64,000 nucleotides of DNA from Apoderus coryli (GCA_911728435.2 OU452198.1:30347902-30411901); one strand, 5' to 3'. Counted from the stretch's first letter, positions 33,586 through 46,499 are shown. Numbers and translations: made by a program. Notes: generated from the letters alone by a model not told the origin.

Positions 33586-34674
33586 GAATTGAAAACGAAA
33601 AGATTGAAACGCCATGCCCGCCCTATTGACGGCGAGGCAAAACAAATTGAGGAAAAATCCGTACTACACATCAATAACCCAGTCGACTACCAAGGCAGAT
33701 CATTTCTACACCCCCCGCAAGATTTTGGAGTCAATTTGCGTTCAGACACACCTCCAACCAAATTCTTCCTACCGAAGGCCCATATCCATACCTGGTCGGG
33801 ACACACCAACGGCGTTTCCGCAATTGCGTGGTACCCACGTACCGCACATCTCTTACTCTCAGTTGGCATGGATTGTAAAATCAAATTATGGGAAGTGTAT
33901 AATGAAAGAAGATGTATTAGGACGTACTATGGTCATCGACAAGCTGTTAGGGACATCAATTTCGATAACAACGGCAAAAGATTCTTATCGGCAGGATACG
34001 ATAGATATATTAAGTTATGGGACACTGAAACGGGACAAGTATTATCCCGATTTACAAGCAGAAAGATCCCATATTGTGTTAAATTCAATCCTGATAAGAA
34101 CAAGCAGCATTTGTTTGTTGCTGGAACATCAGATAAGAAAATTATATGTTGGGATATTCGGTCGGGTGATGTAGTTCAGGAATACGATAGGCATTTAGGG
34201 GCAGTTAATTCGATTACTTTCGTAGATGACAATAGACGATTTGTCACGACATCCGATGATAAATCTCTGCGTGCGTGGGAATGGGACATTCCGGTTGATA
34301 TGAAATACATCGCAGACCCTCAAATGCATAGTATGCCATCTGTAACTCCATCACCAAACGCCAAATGGTTAGCGTGCCAAAGCATGGACAATAAAATAGT
34401 GATATTTTCGGCGATGAACCGGTTTAAGATTAACCGGAAGAAGACATTCTCTGGTCATATGGTTGCGGGATATGCGTGTACGTTGGACTTTTCATCAGAC
34501 ATGAGTTATTTGGTGTCTGTTGACGCAGATGGAAAGTGTTTTATTTGGGACCGGAAAACAACAAAATTGTACAAGAAATGGAAAGCACATGTTAATTAAG
34601 TTAAGTTAATTAAGAATGAACCCAGTAAATTGGTAACGGCGGGTTGGGATGGGTTAATTAAGTTTTGGGATTAA
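33586..34674 (+). pseudogene. CDC40: CDC40/PRP17 C-terminal WD40 part, in-frame stop
   Basis: CDC40 (PRP17) is a spliceosomal WD40 protein needed for the second splicing step. From an acceptor at 33584-33585 the frame runs through GRSFLHPPQDFGVNLRS and PKAHIHTWSGHTNGVSA. Several WD repeats follow, such as DCKIKLWEVY, YDRYIKLWDTETGQ, SDDKSLRAWEWDIP and DKKIICWDIRSGD. A TAA at 34597-34599 interrupts the last repeat. The same frame resumes as EPSKLVTAGWDGLIKFWD and ends at 34672-34674. About 12 conserved residues are replaced by nine codons, including the stop. There is no ATG at the start of the exon, and the N-terminal exons (about 240 residues) are not visible between 30137 and 33585. It is either the terminal exon of a gene whose first exons lie elsewhere, or a decaying partial duplicate. 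Confidence 0.88.
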
Positions 34675-34716
34675 GCTTTTTATACATTAAAAATGTATTG
34701 TATATATTGTATATTT

Positions 34717-34722
34717 AATAAA
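34717..34722 (+). terminator. Polyadenylation signal after CDC40
   Basis: AATAAA lies 43 bp after the ancestral stop codon, followed by T-rich sequence. I see no genomic poly-A tract, which speaks against a recent processed retrocopy. Confidence 0.55.
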
Positions 34723-34739
34723 TGATTTTTTAAACTATA

Positions 34740-36232
34740 TTTGAAGCTCTCATTTGTTTGTCCAAACAGTAGGTACAATGTTACAATCCGAAATTTCCTG
34801 TATTAAATAATAAGCCAAATATCCAATTTATCGAAAGTATTTATTTAAAATCTTATAATATGTTCATTAATCATAATATAAAACCTCATACAATTCATTA
34901 AAGTATATAACATCTCATTTTAAATATTTAATACAAAACTTTACTATTCTTGACCAATTGGCGAAGGCGCAAATTTGTGTGCAAAATTTTAGGATCCAAT
35001 ATCTCTGGAAATAATAAACATAATAGCATGAAAGTTTTGTAATTTATTTACTGCTAAATATACTCTTACCTTATATAACTCCACACTCTTTCAAAATAGA
35101 AATCGATGTAATTTAGTAATTTATGTGTTTTGCTTCATAACACATTTTGTGTTGCCGTTTGTTCGCGTTGGTATGGCTTCAATTTTGTCCAATTGTTGTC
35201 AGTCTATTCCTTAGTTTATTCTTTATTTGTCTACCTAAAAAGAAATTAATAATGTTGAATAATTAAATAATTATTAACTACAGAATTTGTGTAGTTATTA
35301 TTATTACTGCCACAGCTTGTTCAAATGATTACTTACCTTTTATTCATTGTGTTGTAGCACACGGTTGGTTGTATTTATACCTGTTCTGTTATTTTCCGTT
35401 TTCTTTTAACGTTGTTCACTATTTTGTATCGCTTGTGCAATGATTATTTGTAGTTTTACATAATAATATAATATTTTATTGAACAGGGTATAAACAATAA
35501 CAAACCTATATTTAGGATCGAGCTACTTCGGTTGACCATCGACCCAAATCGATGTGTCAATGTATTCGATTTGCGCGCAGCTAGCCGTAGGCTATAAACT
35601 TTTCTATTAGGCGTAGTAGCAAGGGGGGCATTAGTATGATTACACGGGATTTCTTAGCGTTAGGGATATTAAATAATATTATTATACTTACCTTGTAATC
35701 CTTAACGTTATGTTGGTTGTTTCATAAATTGTAATTACCAATTATAATTTTTCTATATGTCACTAATCTTTAATTGGCCAAATTTCAGTAGATACGACAA
35801 TGTGTTTTCTAATTGTTTGATCCTATTGCTTTTATTGATTTTGCATTTTCATGCGTCGATATTGAAGAGAGGGCAAAGGTACAATTTTGGAGAAGAACGG
35901 TTGACCGAGGAAAAAAAATTTTGAATGAGCGGTGTCGATTCTTGAAGAAATGTGATGAACGTTTTTCTAAAATTTTTAAAGTATTTAATTACTACCTTGA
36001 TGGGATTTAGATTTTAGAAAATCATAAATGATTTTATCCGTTGTGTAGTATCGGAGTTTACGTTGTAATTAGTTGATACGTGAGTTGGATAAATCAATAC
36101 CCTTAATTGGGAATTATAAATCATATTTGCCGTCTGGTCGTTAATTCAAATATGGCGTACAGTACCTGATAAAGTAGCACGTGTCGTTTCATTTAATTTG
36201 TTTTGTGTCTACTTGGTTATCGCCAGTTAATA
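34740..36232. other. AT-rich sequence, nothing assigned
   Basis: Contains a short open frame at 35813-36010 (plus, ending FNYYLDGI) with no recognisable motif. I see no repeat or RNA gene that I can support. Confidence 0.4.
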
Positions 36233-36490
36233 GCTTCGTTCGCGGCCACGGTTCTGAATTGATTCTGAACTGAATCGTGACGTCACAGAACTGGTTTTAA
36301 AGCGCAGGCGCGGTTCGAAATGCGTTCATAACTTTAATCACTGCGAACGCAAAATAGAACAAAAATAGAACGCCAAACTGTTGAGTCTATTACTAGTAGT
36401 CCGATAATTTTTTCACCGCGAACGCCGAAATCGAAACTGCGCAAGCGTAGAGAACTAGAACCAATTCAGAATCGTGGCCGCGAACGCAGC
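36233..36490. mobile_element. MITE with terminal inverted repeats
   Basis: The termini read GCTTCGTTCGCGGCCACG inward on the left and GCTGCGTTCGCGGCCACG inward on the right (reverse complement of 36473-36490). The similarity runs on through TTCTGAATTG. TAATA lies directly outside on both sides (36228-36232 and 36491-36495). The element is 258 bp with no coding capacity. It is much more GC-rich than its surroundings. Confidence 0.72.
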
Positions 36491-37354
36491 TAATAATAAC
36501 TTTTGTTACTTGTAAATTAGTAACGTGTTACGTAGTATGTTTTGAACATAAAAAAAAAAACCGTTAACCGCGTGAAACCGTTTAACCGTACGCAAAGACC
36601 TATCTGTAATTCTCTGTGCACGTTGTAGCTGTGAGTTGTTGGTAACTATATCGAGTTTGTTACGCTGCTGTTACACAAGCAGTGTGTTGAAGGTGTTGTA
36701 TAATCCGCACCAATGTTTACATTCTGAACCTTTACATTTGTGTGCCTACTGTATGTACCTACTCCTGTATTGGACTGCACTGATTATGATATTGTTGAAT
36801 TGAGATGCCATTTTGTATTGATGGTTGATGATTGTATTCATGCGAATGTATTGATAATACAGTTACGTACAAGTTTAGTATAATGATTGAAATCTGGTAA
36901 GAGATTTATTGTTAATAGTTATAAGAAATGAATGAGACATTTCATAGTGTTACAATTTGAAATTTTTCGGAACTATTCTATACAGAGTGAATAAATTTAA
37001 GTGCAAAATTTCTCTCAAACAGTGTTTAATTGTTGTATTAATTTGATTGACATATTTTTTTTTTGTGATTTGATTCTATTATTGACTCTAATGATCTAGT
37101 CCTAACTAAACTAAAATTGTTGATTCTTTATTGAATGATTGAATTATTGTTGAGTTAAGTAATTGAATTGAGTAATTTAGTACCATAATTTTGATGATTC
37201 AGGCACAATAACTGTTGTTTGTTAAATACTGACCAAATATTTAATCTAACATTTTATAAATATCGTTTAAGATCTTTCAATTTCTTATCACATTTAATTT
37301 TAATACATTTGTTAGTTTATTATTTTAAAACTGAGTTTCATTCCAATCACTTGC
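36491..37354. other. AT-rich sequence, nothing assigned
   Basis: Low-complexity AT-rich DNA with no supportable feature. Confidence 0.4.
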
Positions 37355-37943
37355 AGCATCAGCGAATTGGTATCACTTATATCTCAGCGACAGGGCCTTA
37401 TTCACGACCCAATATTATTTTTTTTTCTTTTGCTTACCGAGCTAGCCCAGCAAAACAAAAATATTGCTGCCGGCTTTTGTTTTACTCTTTCCATCTCGAG
37501 CGAAGCAAGGTTGGTAGCATAATTTATTTGTCGCTGCCAACGTGGAGCCCCGTGGGACTTGGGTGATACTAAGTCTTACAATCGTGATTATTATTATTTT
37601 TTTTACGGTGTCGTAGTCGTTAGTTCTTACTAATTACCTAGTAACGTTTTATTTTGTTGAAGTGTAGCAATATTAACTTGATTTTTTTTTTCTCTTTTCT
37701 GGAAAAAATATTAACTTATTTCAATTTATCTGAGTGCGTTGTTGCAAGTGGTGTTGGTTTGGAACGCTGGTATCATTTCTAGGGTAAAACATCAGCGAAT
37801 TGGTATCACTTATATCTCAGCGACAGGGCCTTATTCACGACCCAATATTATTATTTTTTCTTTTGCTTACCGAGCAGCAAAAATATTGCTGCCGGCTTTT
37901 GTTTTACTCTTTCCATCTCGAGTGAAGCAAGGTTGGTAGCAAC
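37355..37943. repeat. Direct repeat pair, about 160 bp
   Basis: 37358-37525 and 37788-37943 share an almost identical block from CATCAGCGAATTGGTATC to AAGCAAGGTTGGTAGCA. The left copy has a short insertion after CCGAGC. The copies are about 430 bp apart in the same orientation. No coding function is recognised. They could be LTR remnants or a dispersed repeat. Confidence 0.8.
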
Positions 37944-38049
37944 AATATGCTGTCATTTTAAAAAAAAATCAAAAGTCTGCCTCTTAGAAATAGCGTTGCT
38001 TGCCAGAATTGTATATATGCTCATTTCGGTGTTGTTTTATCGTCCCATA

Positions 38050-38755
38050 TCTTAATGTTCGTGTATATTTCATAACAAAACTACAGTCCCAAAATTAGAT
38101 CCCATTCTCGAAATCAATTAACAAAACGCATTCTATTTAAAGGACAATAAAAACGTTATGTATTGGTGTTGTGTCTATTGCTATACCTATATTGTTAATT
38201 TTATGTTTGTATTGTTCAATAAATACACTGTATTGTAAACATTTTAGTCTCTCGTTATGTGTAGTGTGTCTACGATCCCAGTGTTGACAAGACAGTTGAC
38301 GTTGACATTGAAGGAGATACGTCAGAAATGTGAAATCACAGATGAAGTCTATGCTTCTTCTTGTGTGGTTATGTTTAGAGGTTAATTTTGATTTTTGTTG
38401 TTTATGAATAAATATAGTCTTATTTTAAATTTATGTTCGGCATCCTTATTTAACGAAGCCCTACACTTTAGCTTTTTGATTATTTCAATCTTTAGAACAA
38501 CATGCACTAGATAGCCCAGCAAATCACATAATATACTTTTTAATAAAATCTATTTGTGTCAAATATCTTAATGTTCGTGTATATTTCATAACAAAACTAC
38601 AGTTCCAAAATTAGATCCCATTCTCGAAATCAATTAACAAAACTCATTCTATTTAAAGGACAATAAAAACGTTATGTATTGGTGTTGTGTCTACTGCAAT
38701 ACCTATATTGTTAATTTTATGTTTGTATTGTTCAATAAATACACTGTATTAACAT
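38050..38755. repeat. Direct repeat pair, about 188 bp, TRIM-like
   Basis: 38050-38236 and 38569-38755 match closely from ATCTTAATGTTCGTG to CAATAAATACACTGTATT, in the same orientation, with about 330 bp between them. Each ends with a polyadenylation-like AATAAA. The layout resembles a terminal-repeat retrotransposon in miniature, but there is no TG/CA end and no target-site duplication that I can see. Confidence 0.65.
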
Positions 38756-40019
38756 ATTATGTTGTTTCATTTATCAATTAAATTCTCTATATTGCATATC
38801 CAGCTCACAGATTATCACTAACCGAAAAATCAGCATTATAATAATATGATAATTAGATTTGTGAACAAACTACCAATAAGTATCAAAGAAATAAAAAATA
38901 AATGGATTGAAGATATTTAAGAATAAAGTTAGGAAATTACTAGTGGAACTAGAACCACATCAATTGGCGGATTATTTTGATATGTAGTTAGGAGTATCAA
39001 TTTTTTTTTGTTTTTCTCTTTTTTGACGTCGTTTTATTTATTTGTATGCTCGTGTGATTGTGGATTTGTAGGTACATTTATTTGATTTTTATTATTATTA
39101 ATATATCCACATGCCCATATCTTTTTTTATTAAAACTATTAATCATCAAAATTAACTAAAATTTCAAAAATATATCACATAAGTTATGAATGTTACGCCT
39201 CTGAATCTAAGGGATATGTGCTAGGTGGTAACACAACGACCGGCACAGTTACGGGTCCACTCTCTTTTCTTGTCTAAGACTCAGAGATATGGACATACGA
39301 GCATACATTAAAATGCCAACGTGCCGAGCCAATCAAAATCGGTATATTATGCGGGATGCGGGCAATCACCTGATGTTATTATTTTCGTTTGGCGCAATAC
39401 CAAAAAAAAACCAAACATTGGAAATAATTTTTCAAATTTATGCTCAATTTTCCTCATATACCAATCATATTATTGTTTATTTTGTTTAAAAGAGCAATTT
39501 TCATGGCTAATATTGTATCTGTGTCGAGTTTGTTTTCCTTTAAACAGAAATTCTATTGGTGGGTAGATATGCAGACATTATTTGTTATTTAATATTTTGT
39601 GTTTAATTCTAGCAAACTCTACATTTATATTGGATAAACTTGGGTTCTACCGTTGGTTATAGTTATAGCGCAGCTAATATTAGCTGTGGTTATAGCATAG
39701 CAAAGGAAGCTACGCTACTGTTCTTTATTCTGTGGTTGTAGTTAAGAAAATGGATTCGGTAGGTAAGTATATTTATGTTGAGATTGGAACTCTTAATCTA
39801 AACCACTTCATATGCCCTATATGCACAAACACAGAGAAGTTTTCCAAACATAATAAGTACTTTGATTACTTATTTCAACAACATTCATAAGATACCTAGA
39901 TATTAAACAATCTTAAGAACAAAAAGATTATCAAATGCAGAGCAACACACTATTGTTTCCCAGTTAATGGCAGGAGTATCTAACAGTAGAATTATTCAGG
40001 ATGCTAGAACCATTAAGCC
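38756..40019. other. AT-rich sequence, nothing assigned
   Basis: Has open frames at 39289-39566 without recognisable motifs. A family name is not justified. Confidence 0.35.
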
Positions 40020-41951
40020 ACCATTGGTAGCAGTTATGGCTTCATAGAAGTCGTTAAAGTACATTATGAACAACAAAGGGCCCAGAACACTACCCTGAGG
40101 CACGCCCGTGTTGATAACTGGAACTTCGATTCATGAGCAGCAGTCGCATCTTTTAATAAAACTTTTTGTTTCCTTTCGATTAGATAAGACCTAAACCACT
40201 CTATAGCTAGACCTCTGACTCCGTAGGATTCAAGTGTTTTCAATAGGATATTGTGATCTATGAAGTCAAAAGCCTTAAATAAATCCAATAATAACCCACA
40301 AGAGGAACTTTCAGCTTCCACAGTATCTAAAATACGTTTGTTTATTTCAATAAGTCCTGACTCTTGTGGATTTTGTTAGAATGGAACCATGTTGAAAATT
40401 ATGCAATAATTTATTTTCTTGAAAGAAGTTAAAAAGTCTTTTGTATGCAGTTATTTCAAAAAGCTTTGAGAATGAAGAGTGCAAACTTATTGGCCTATAG
40501 TTATTAAAATCATTATGATTTTCTTTTTTATAAATTGGCAGTATGAGGGTTTTCTTAAGTTTGTTTAGGAAGACATGCTAATATTAAAGATATAAGACAG
40601 TGGCTGAGCTTTAAAAGGCACACCTTTCTTTAACATATTTGTAGGGACTCCGTCGAGTCCTGAGCTCTTTTTGTTTTTTAATATTTTTGCTATGTAAATT
40701 GCGTATTGCAAAATCATAGATCCATCTTGATAAATATCCTGCGCCTTAAGCATACTCGGTGTCACGTTAACATTAAGTATTCGTTCATACAGTTAACAAG
40801 GTCATTCTTGTTTGGATATTCAGGATATATGAGCGAAGATTCTTTATCCTTTGTCAATGATTTCACAGTGTTTCATGTTGCTTTGGCAATATTGTCACTT
40901 TGTTGTATTTTACTTAAAATAAAATTGTCTTTTGAATTTGTAATTTCCCTATCATATTCCGATTTAATTTCCATATACACATTTAAAAATTGGCTTTTAT
41001 GTGGAGATAACATTTCATACATAACTACCTGGTCTTGCAAGATGCAACAGCTCCGGCGTCAGTCACCCAAGTGACCGTGTATTTTTTCTTGTATGTTTTC
41101 TAATCTTTTTGTAAGGAAAGTGATTGTCAAAGTGTGACAAAAATGTTTCCTTGAATGCATCCCATAACATGTCTATGTCATTTTCAATAGAGTACAAGTT
41201 ACCCCAAGAGACTATATTTCGCTTACTAAAACATCTGAGTTAGCATGAATTTGAATCACAGCTTCATGGGTCTCGAGAGTCACCAATTGGGCTGTAAGGT
41301 CAAACTTCGTTGAATTCATTATTTTAACCTTTACAGGTTGAAAATAATGTTATCACGACAAGATTTTGACGACGTCGTGAATCGGCGTAAAATCGCTTAT
41401 AGATGAACTAATGTTAAAAGTGTTCAATAAATTAATAAGTCGCGGTTTTCTCTACAGTTTTGTTCAAGACGTATATTAAAACCTCCTGCGATAACCACAC
41501 CCTTACACTCATTATCTATTCTTTCTAAAATTTGTTCTAATAAACACTTCGAGATTACCCGATACACATGATATGTACAAACACAACGAAACGTACCACT
41601 TTTTCCAATTTTGGCCTCCGATGCGGTACACTCAAAACTATATTTTTCTGAAAAGCTGACTAAATCAAGCCTAGCCGTGCAAAAAACATCTTGCCGTTTG
41701 TATATCGCCGGTACACCATGCTCCCACTGCTCTCTACAATATGAAGATACCAAGGAATAACCACTTATCGGCATGCTTCTAAGAGCCTCCTCCCATTGCC
41801 AGTGTTCCATAAGGAATAATAAATCTGGTTTTTTGTGTTCATTAAGGAGGACTTCAATGTGATTTACTCCATTTCCAAGAGATTGTATGTTATGACGAAT
41901 AAAACTTTGAATGATTTGGAACATATTCCAAAAAAACGACTCTACCGCCAA
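40020..41951 (-). pseudogene. LINE (endonuclease and RT), left inverted copy
   Basis: On the minus strand, 41951-41424 encodes an apurinic-type endonuclease domain beginning near RHNIQSLGN. It ends at VVIAGGFNIRLEQN, where GDFNI is expected, so a catalytic Asp is replaced. After a broken middle, 40765-40565 gives LKNKKSSGLDGVPTNML, the start of the reverse transcriptase. 40321-40064 then gives LLLDLFKAFDFIDHNILL. The sequence stops at the palm region (40020), before YADD. The same LINE is present in inverse orientation at 50563-52640. Confidence 0.85.
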
Positions 41952-42690
41952 TATCGGAAGATATACAATGAAGCTAGATGTCGCTAGGTAATTATAAAAG
42001 ACATCAGAACATATCCCAAGGTCACGGGTTAAACTCTAGGCGGCTTTTTTAATTGAGCCTCAAATTCAAAATTTTGTAGAAAAATGCACCTTGAAGGGTG
42101 AGTGGTCGAGAAAGGAGGGCCATTTATAAGGGACAATTATACATTTTCGGAATTAGCCCATCAAACTCTATAATCTCACCAATTTTCATCATGATACGTA
42201 AAAATATGTATGTTTCGCAAATATTTGAAATTATGAGTAAAAGAAAAAAGGTGATATTGTTCCAAACCAAAATGAAAAAAAAAAGTTTGACGTAGGATTA
42301 TGCAATTAGTGAAAGTATAGATTTTGATTTGCTGATTCCAAAAATGTATTCACAAGTCATTCAGAATTGTTCCTCCTTCATCATTCAATACGGGAAGATT
42401 TGGAACAAATTTAGACTAATTGGTCCCGTCGACCTAAGTGCTACATTAGATTTTCAGATTGTTCCACATTGTACTTTGTCCATAACCGATCGTACCCCTT
42501 CCCGGTGGGATACTCGTATAGATTCCAAAATACTACTCTGCGAAGAAAATAAATGAGAAAATTCAACTTCTAACTGAAATGTTCTGAATTGGCTTCACGA
42601 CTTCTCCCAATACAAAAAGAACAGTTGACTGACCGGTGTAAAAAATAATTTTAATTTTTTTAGACATGTTTACAATCTTGCTAAAAATTA
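40020..42690. repeat. Left arm of large inverted duplication
   Basis: 40020-42690 is similar, in inverse orientation, to 49830-51960. The similarity covers the LINE coding part and about 740 bp of non-coding sequence before it. Inner borders are near 42690 (...CTTGCTAAAAATTA) and 49831 (TAGCAAGTTTG...). The right arm lacks about 95 bp and about 350 bp present in the left. Confidence 0.8.
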
Positions 42691-42701
42691 AAGAAAGCAC
42701 G

Positions 42702-42841
42702 TGGGTAGTACGAAAGTATAAAAATGCAGTGATTGTGTAGGTTAAAAATATTAGAAGGATGGGACGGATAGTTTCCCTGATAGAATACGTACGTAGGTAG
42801 TACGAAAATATAAAAATACAGTGAATGTGTAGGTTTAAAAT
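42702..42841. repeat. Short direct repeat of about 49 bp
   Basis: 42702-42750 and 42793-42841 are near copies sharing GTAGTACGAAA and GTGTAGGTT, 91 bp apart. No function is seen. Confidence 0.65.
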
Positions 42842-45420
42842 GAAAATAAAAATGAGATTTTAATGAGGAATACAAATATGACGATACGTTGGTCGGGCAT
42901 GGAATGTGGCAATAGTGAAAAATTGTCTATAAATAAGGAACTAGAAAAATACATTTAAATTACGTCTATTAATCTGATCGCGAGCTACAAAATGTTAGAC
43001 TTTTTAATGTTTAAAAATTTATGTAAAACTAATATTGAATTACCTTGTATATAGAGATATATAGAGACAAGTACAGCGTGTGTATATAGTAATGTATAGT
43101 AAGTAGTAAGATAAGTTGGTATAGAAAAATACTATTATTCGGATACATAAGTTTCGAACTTTTTAGAACAAAGCAGGTCACACATACACACCCCCTTTAT
43201 TAAGAGGATACCATTGAGGAAATTTTCAAAGCAATTGATAATATCCCGTCGTTTGCAAGTTATGGGGACGCCTATGGCTTCCACAGCGACTCGATATTAA
43301 TCATTTGGAAGACAGTGATATCAATAGTACTATTTTTGTTAAAAGATTTTTTTTTTCGTTTTTTTTCATTTTGATATATTTGGAATCTAGGCTTAGATGA
43401 ATTAAAATTCTAAAATTTTATTTACTCAACGCAGAATATAGGGATGTTCTAGTAATAGATAGTGAAGAAGACATTATTAATGTTCAACCCTGACATTAGC
43501 AGACATGTGTGGAAAAAATGATTAGATTTTTTAATTTTTAAAGTACAAGAGTAGGTTATATAATAGTTTTAATTGGGAAATATTTTTAAGTGTACGGTAC
43601 GAACTAAGTTAATATTTAAGACATTTTTATAAAAATAATTTGAATACGAGGGACAGTTACATATTAAGCTATTCAAACAAAAAACAGGTGAATGTCAGAA
43701 AAATTACTTTTATAATCTTAGAAGAATGACATTAATATTTTTTTCTTTTTACTAGGAATTATGGGAAAATATAATTTAAAAAAAAACAAAATGTATTATC
43801 AATAAAAGAGTTGCTCAGTTCCAGAATAATGGATTATTATAATGAAACATATATAATATATATTTATTTACTAACTTTTTAATTTTGCAACTCTGGAGAT
43901 GAGTAACATACTACCATTGATTATACATGCAAGAATAAATGAACTTGAATAATATGCTGTCGACCAAGAAAACGACTTTTCGGACAGCATTTCCAAAACA
44001 ATTTAAAAAATATAATATTTCAAAACTTATCTTTAAAAAAGAGAATCTTGATCTCAGCTATATCCTAAAATGGCTTTCAAACTTCACAATTTCCACGCTA
44101 AACTACAACTTCAAGACTACAATAATTCCACACCATTTTTTTAATCGACTAATCACTTTTATTTTTCACACAACCCTCGTCAACATAACGTTGAGAGGGA
44201 ATACCGAATTATCACGACCAAAGCTAAATCCAAAAATGTCAATTGAAACTAAAGTCTTAGACCGACAAAAACTGAGGTTTTTATTTCCAAAAACCGTTAC
44301 ATTCATAAAACTGCAAATGCAACAAAACAAGCAAAATCGTTAACTCCAGAGGACGAATGCTGAGGAATCCCGATAATATTCCAAAGAAAATTGTAGCAAA
44401 TAATGTTGGAAACAAGCCATTTCAACAAAATTTCTCTAACAGTGAAATTTAATACTTTATACCGATAAGATAAAAAATGTGTCTTATTTTTCTTTACAAT
44501 GTTATACTCATGATAACATACTAGTACATATACGTGCCAAAAATGGGCACGCGGGAGTTCTAAAAATATTTAATTTAATATGAAAATGAAAATCATTTAG
44601 TTTTTAACAGTTTTTAATTTTTTTTTTATTTTTTAATCAGATATTTAAATAAGAGCATATATTGATACTTTTCTTTTTTTTTTTGCATGATCTTTTGTAT
44701 CAAACGCCCATTACGACATGAGCCGCAAGACAACCAGCAACCATCAATAAATCACTGAGAAAAGCGGAGACGGGAGTTACGAAATGAGAACAAAGACGAT
44801 GATGATTGATACGAAAAAGTTTGCTTAAGCAACGATGAGACAATTCCACATCTCCAGAACACTCAAATTTTAACCAGACAACAACCACGGGGAACGAAAA
44901 TCTCGTATAATGATGTTCCTCCTTCAGTCGACCTGAATAGATGCAAGTGAAAAACGAACGATTAGGTGTACACACTACACACCCAAAACGACTCGATACA
45001 AATTAACCAACCAATGCGATGCAATAAAGAGGACGCCTATGTTCAAGCAAAACGAGTAAGCAGAACCATCCAATTTGGCGCCTTACAACAACAATTGGAG
45101 ATGTCCGCAACTTCAAACCAAACGATGGCAAACTCCCTCCCCGCAAGTACCAGTGATATGATGGCAGAATTTCCAGCTACAACGAACAAATGCACAACAA
45201 GGTTTAACAACAGGAAACCATGGCAATAAACATTGTATTTTATATTTAACAATTTATGTAAAGACATGCAAAAAACAGTAATAATTTATTTTAGCTAATA
45301 TAATTTTTGTTTTTTTTTTACAACTTTTTACAACATTATACACTTTTGAAAGATATTTTAATTTATGTATATAAGATATACTATTGTATGCGGCACAGTT
45401 GATCTTTACGAATACATTTT
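42842..45420. other. Low-complexity region with two orphan open frames
   Basis: The longest open frames are 43939-44343 (134 codons, rich in Lys, Asn and Phe) and 44966-45229 (plus, 87 codons, Gln/Ser/Thr-rich). Neither resembles a family I know, and neither has good neighbouring signals. The second could be the end of a retroelement gene, given the LTR-like sequence 260 bp downstream. Confidence 0.35.
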
Positions 45421-45454
45421 TAATTATTTTTTTTTAAACAACATTAGCGTCCCA

Positions 45455-45560
45455 GCAAAGGCAAAAGGGGGGCCATTTTTTCGTGAGTCCGGGGATGTCA
45501 CACCCGGTATATTGTAATAAAAATATTGCATCCGGTCAAACTAGCTATTTTACGCTGATT
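45455..45560 (+). other. Possible 3' LTR border of a Gypsy-type element
   Basis: A purine-rich stretch (AAAGGCAAAAGGGGGG) is followed by GTCCGGGGA and then TGTCACACCCGG at 45496. This looks like a polypurine tract and LTR start, as in Ty3/Gypsy elements. I find neither the other LTR nor the LTR end. Confidence 0.25.
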
Positions 45561-46397
45561 AATAATTTTTAAAAGTTCATCAAAGTTCATGACTCTAGCA
45601 TCGGTATTGTACCTAATAGACAAATTGCAAAGTCAACAAAGTAAAGTTATAAATATTGTTGTAACAGGAAGTTACGGGGGATTTTGATTTGCACTTCGGT
45701 GTAGTAAAGATTAAAGAGAGTGGTTGGAGACTTGGCGTCTCGGACCATGAAGTCTCCCCGCGTTGGAGCACATATGTGTCCGAATGCTCCGCCAGGTTCT
45801 CTAACCACAAAACTCTCTTTTTTGGGGTTCTTGAGTAGTGTCATTTAAGTTTTACGGTTTATCAACGCGAAGTTATAATTTAGTATTAATATTAATAATT
45901 CTGAACGTTTCTTTTAAACTAAAAAAAAAAGATCAGCTATGTCGAGGATCATGTTTAAAATGTGAGTACCAAATTTTTAATTATTATAATTATTACTAGT
46001 TTTTAATAATTCTTTTTCCCTTAAATTGATACTTCTTATCTGATTTAATTATATTTTTTGTGTGACAATATGTGCTCAACGAAAATTTAAAACTAAACTA
46101 CACGGCAAATGAAGTGAGATATGAAAAATTGCATAATTTTAAAAAAACTATAGGTATACTTCGACATTTCTTTGCCGATGTTGCGTTTTCAGCCAGGATT
46201 ATAAAGCGCTATCGTTGGACTGTGTCGAACTGGTGTAACATATTTCTTTCTTTCGACCCTTCCCTTTCTACAGGGTTTGAATGCAACGTAGCGAAAAATT
46301 TGGAAATTTTCTAAAATTTTGATTTTCTTAAATTAAAAAGAGTTAAACTAAATAATAAGATAAAATGGGCTTGTTTAACAAAACAAGACTTAAAATC

Positions 46398-46499
46398 CGA
46401 GAGTTTGTCTGTCAACCACTATACTTTCACCAGACGGCCGTTTCGTCGATCCACGACTCATCAGTGGTGATCGGTCAGTAGTTGACAGCCAAACTCTCG
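46398..46499 (-). ncRNA. Hammerhead ribozyme 1
   Basis: On the minus strand: outer stem I CGAGAGTTTG/CAAACTCTCG and CTGTCAAC/GTTGACAG, inner stem I CACCA/TGGTG, core CTGATGA, stem II GTCG-TGGAT-CGAC, GAAA, and a tiny stem III ACG/CGT with GC between. Cleavage is expected after GTC, between 46433 and 46432. The internal loops of stem I (11 nt each) offer the loop contacts that natural hammerheads use. Confidence 0.87.

Noticed and set aside
33614..34174. 186-codon open frame overlapping CDC40 in another frame
   Set aside because: It is a shadow of the strongly coding WD40 frame and has no motif.
43939..44343. 134-codon open frame
   Set aside because: Its composition follows the AT-rich background (Lys/Asn/Phe-rich). 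It has no motif and no supporting signals. I list it only as unassigned.
44966..45229. 87-codon Gln/Thr-rich open frame
   Set aside because: No recognisable domain. Its closeness to an LTR-like border is not enough to call a retroelement gene.
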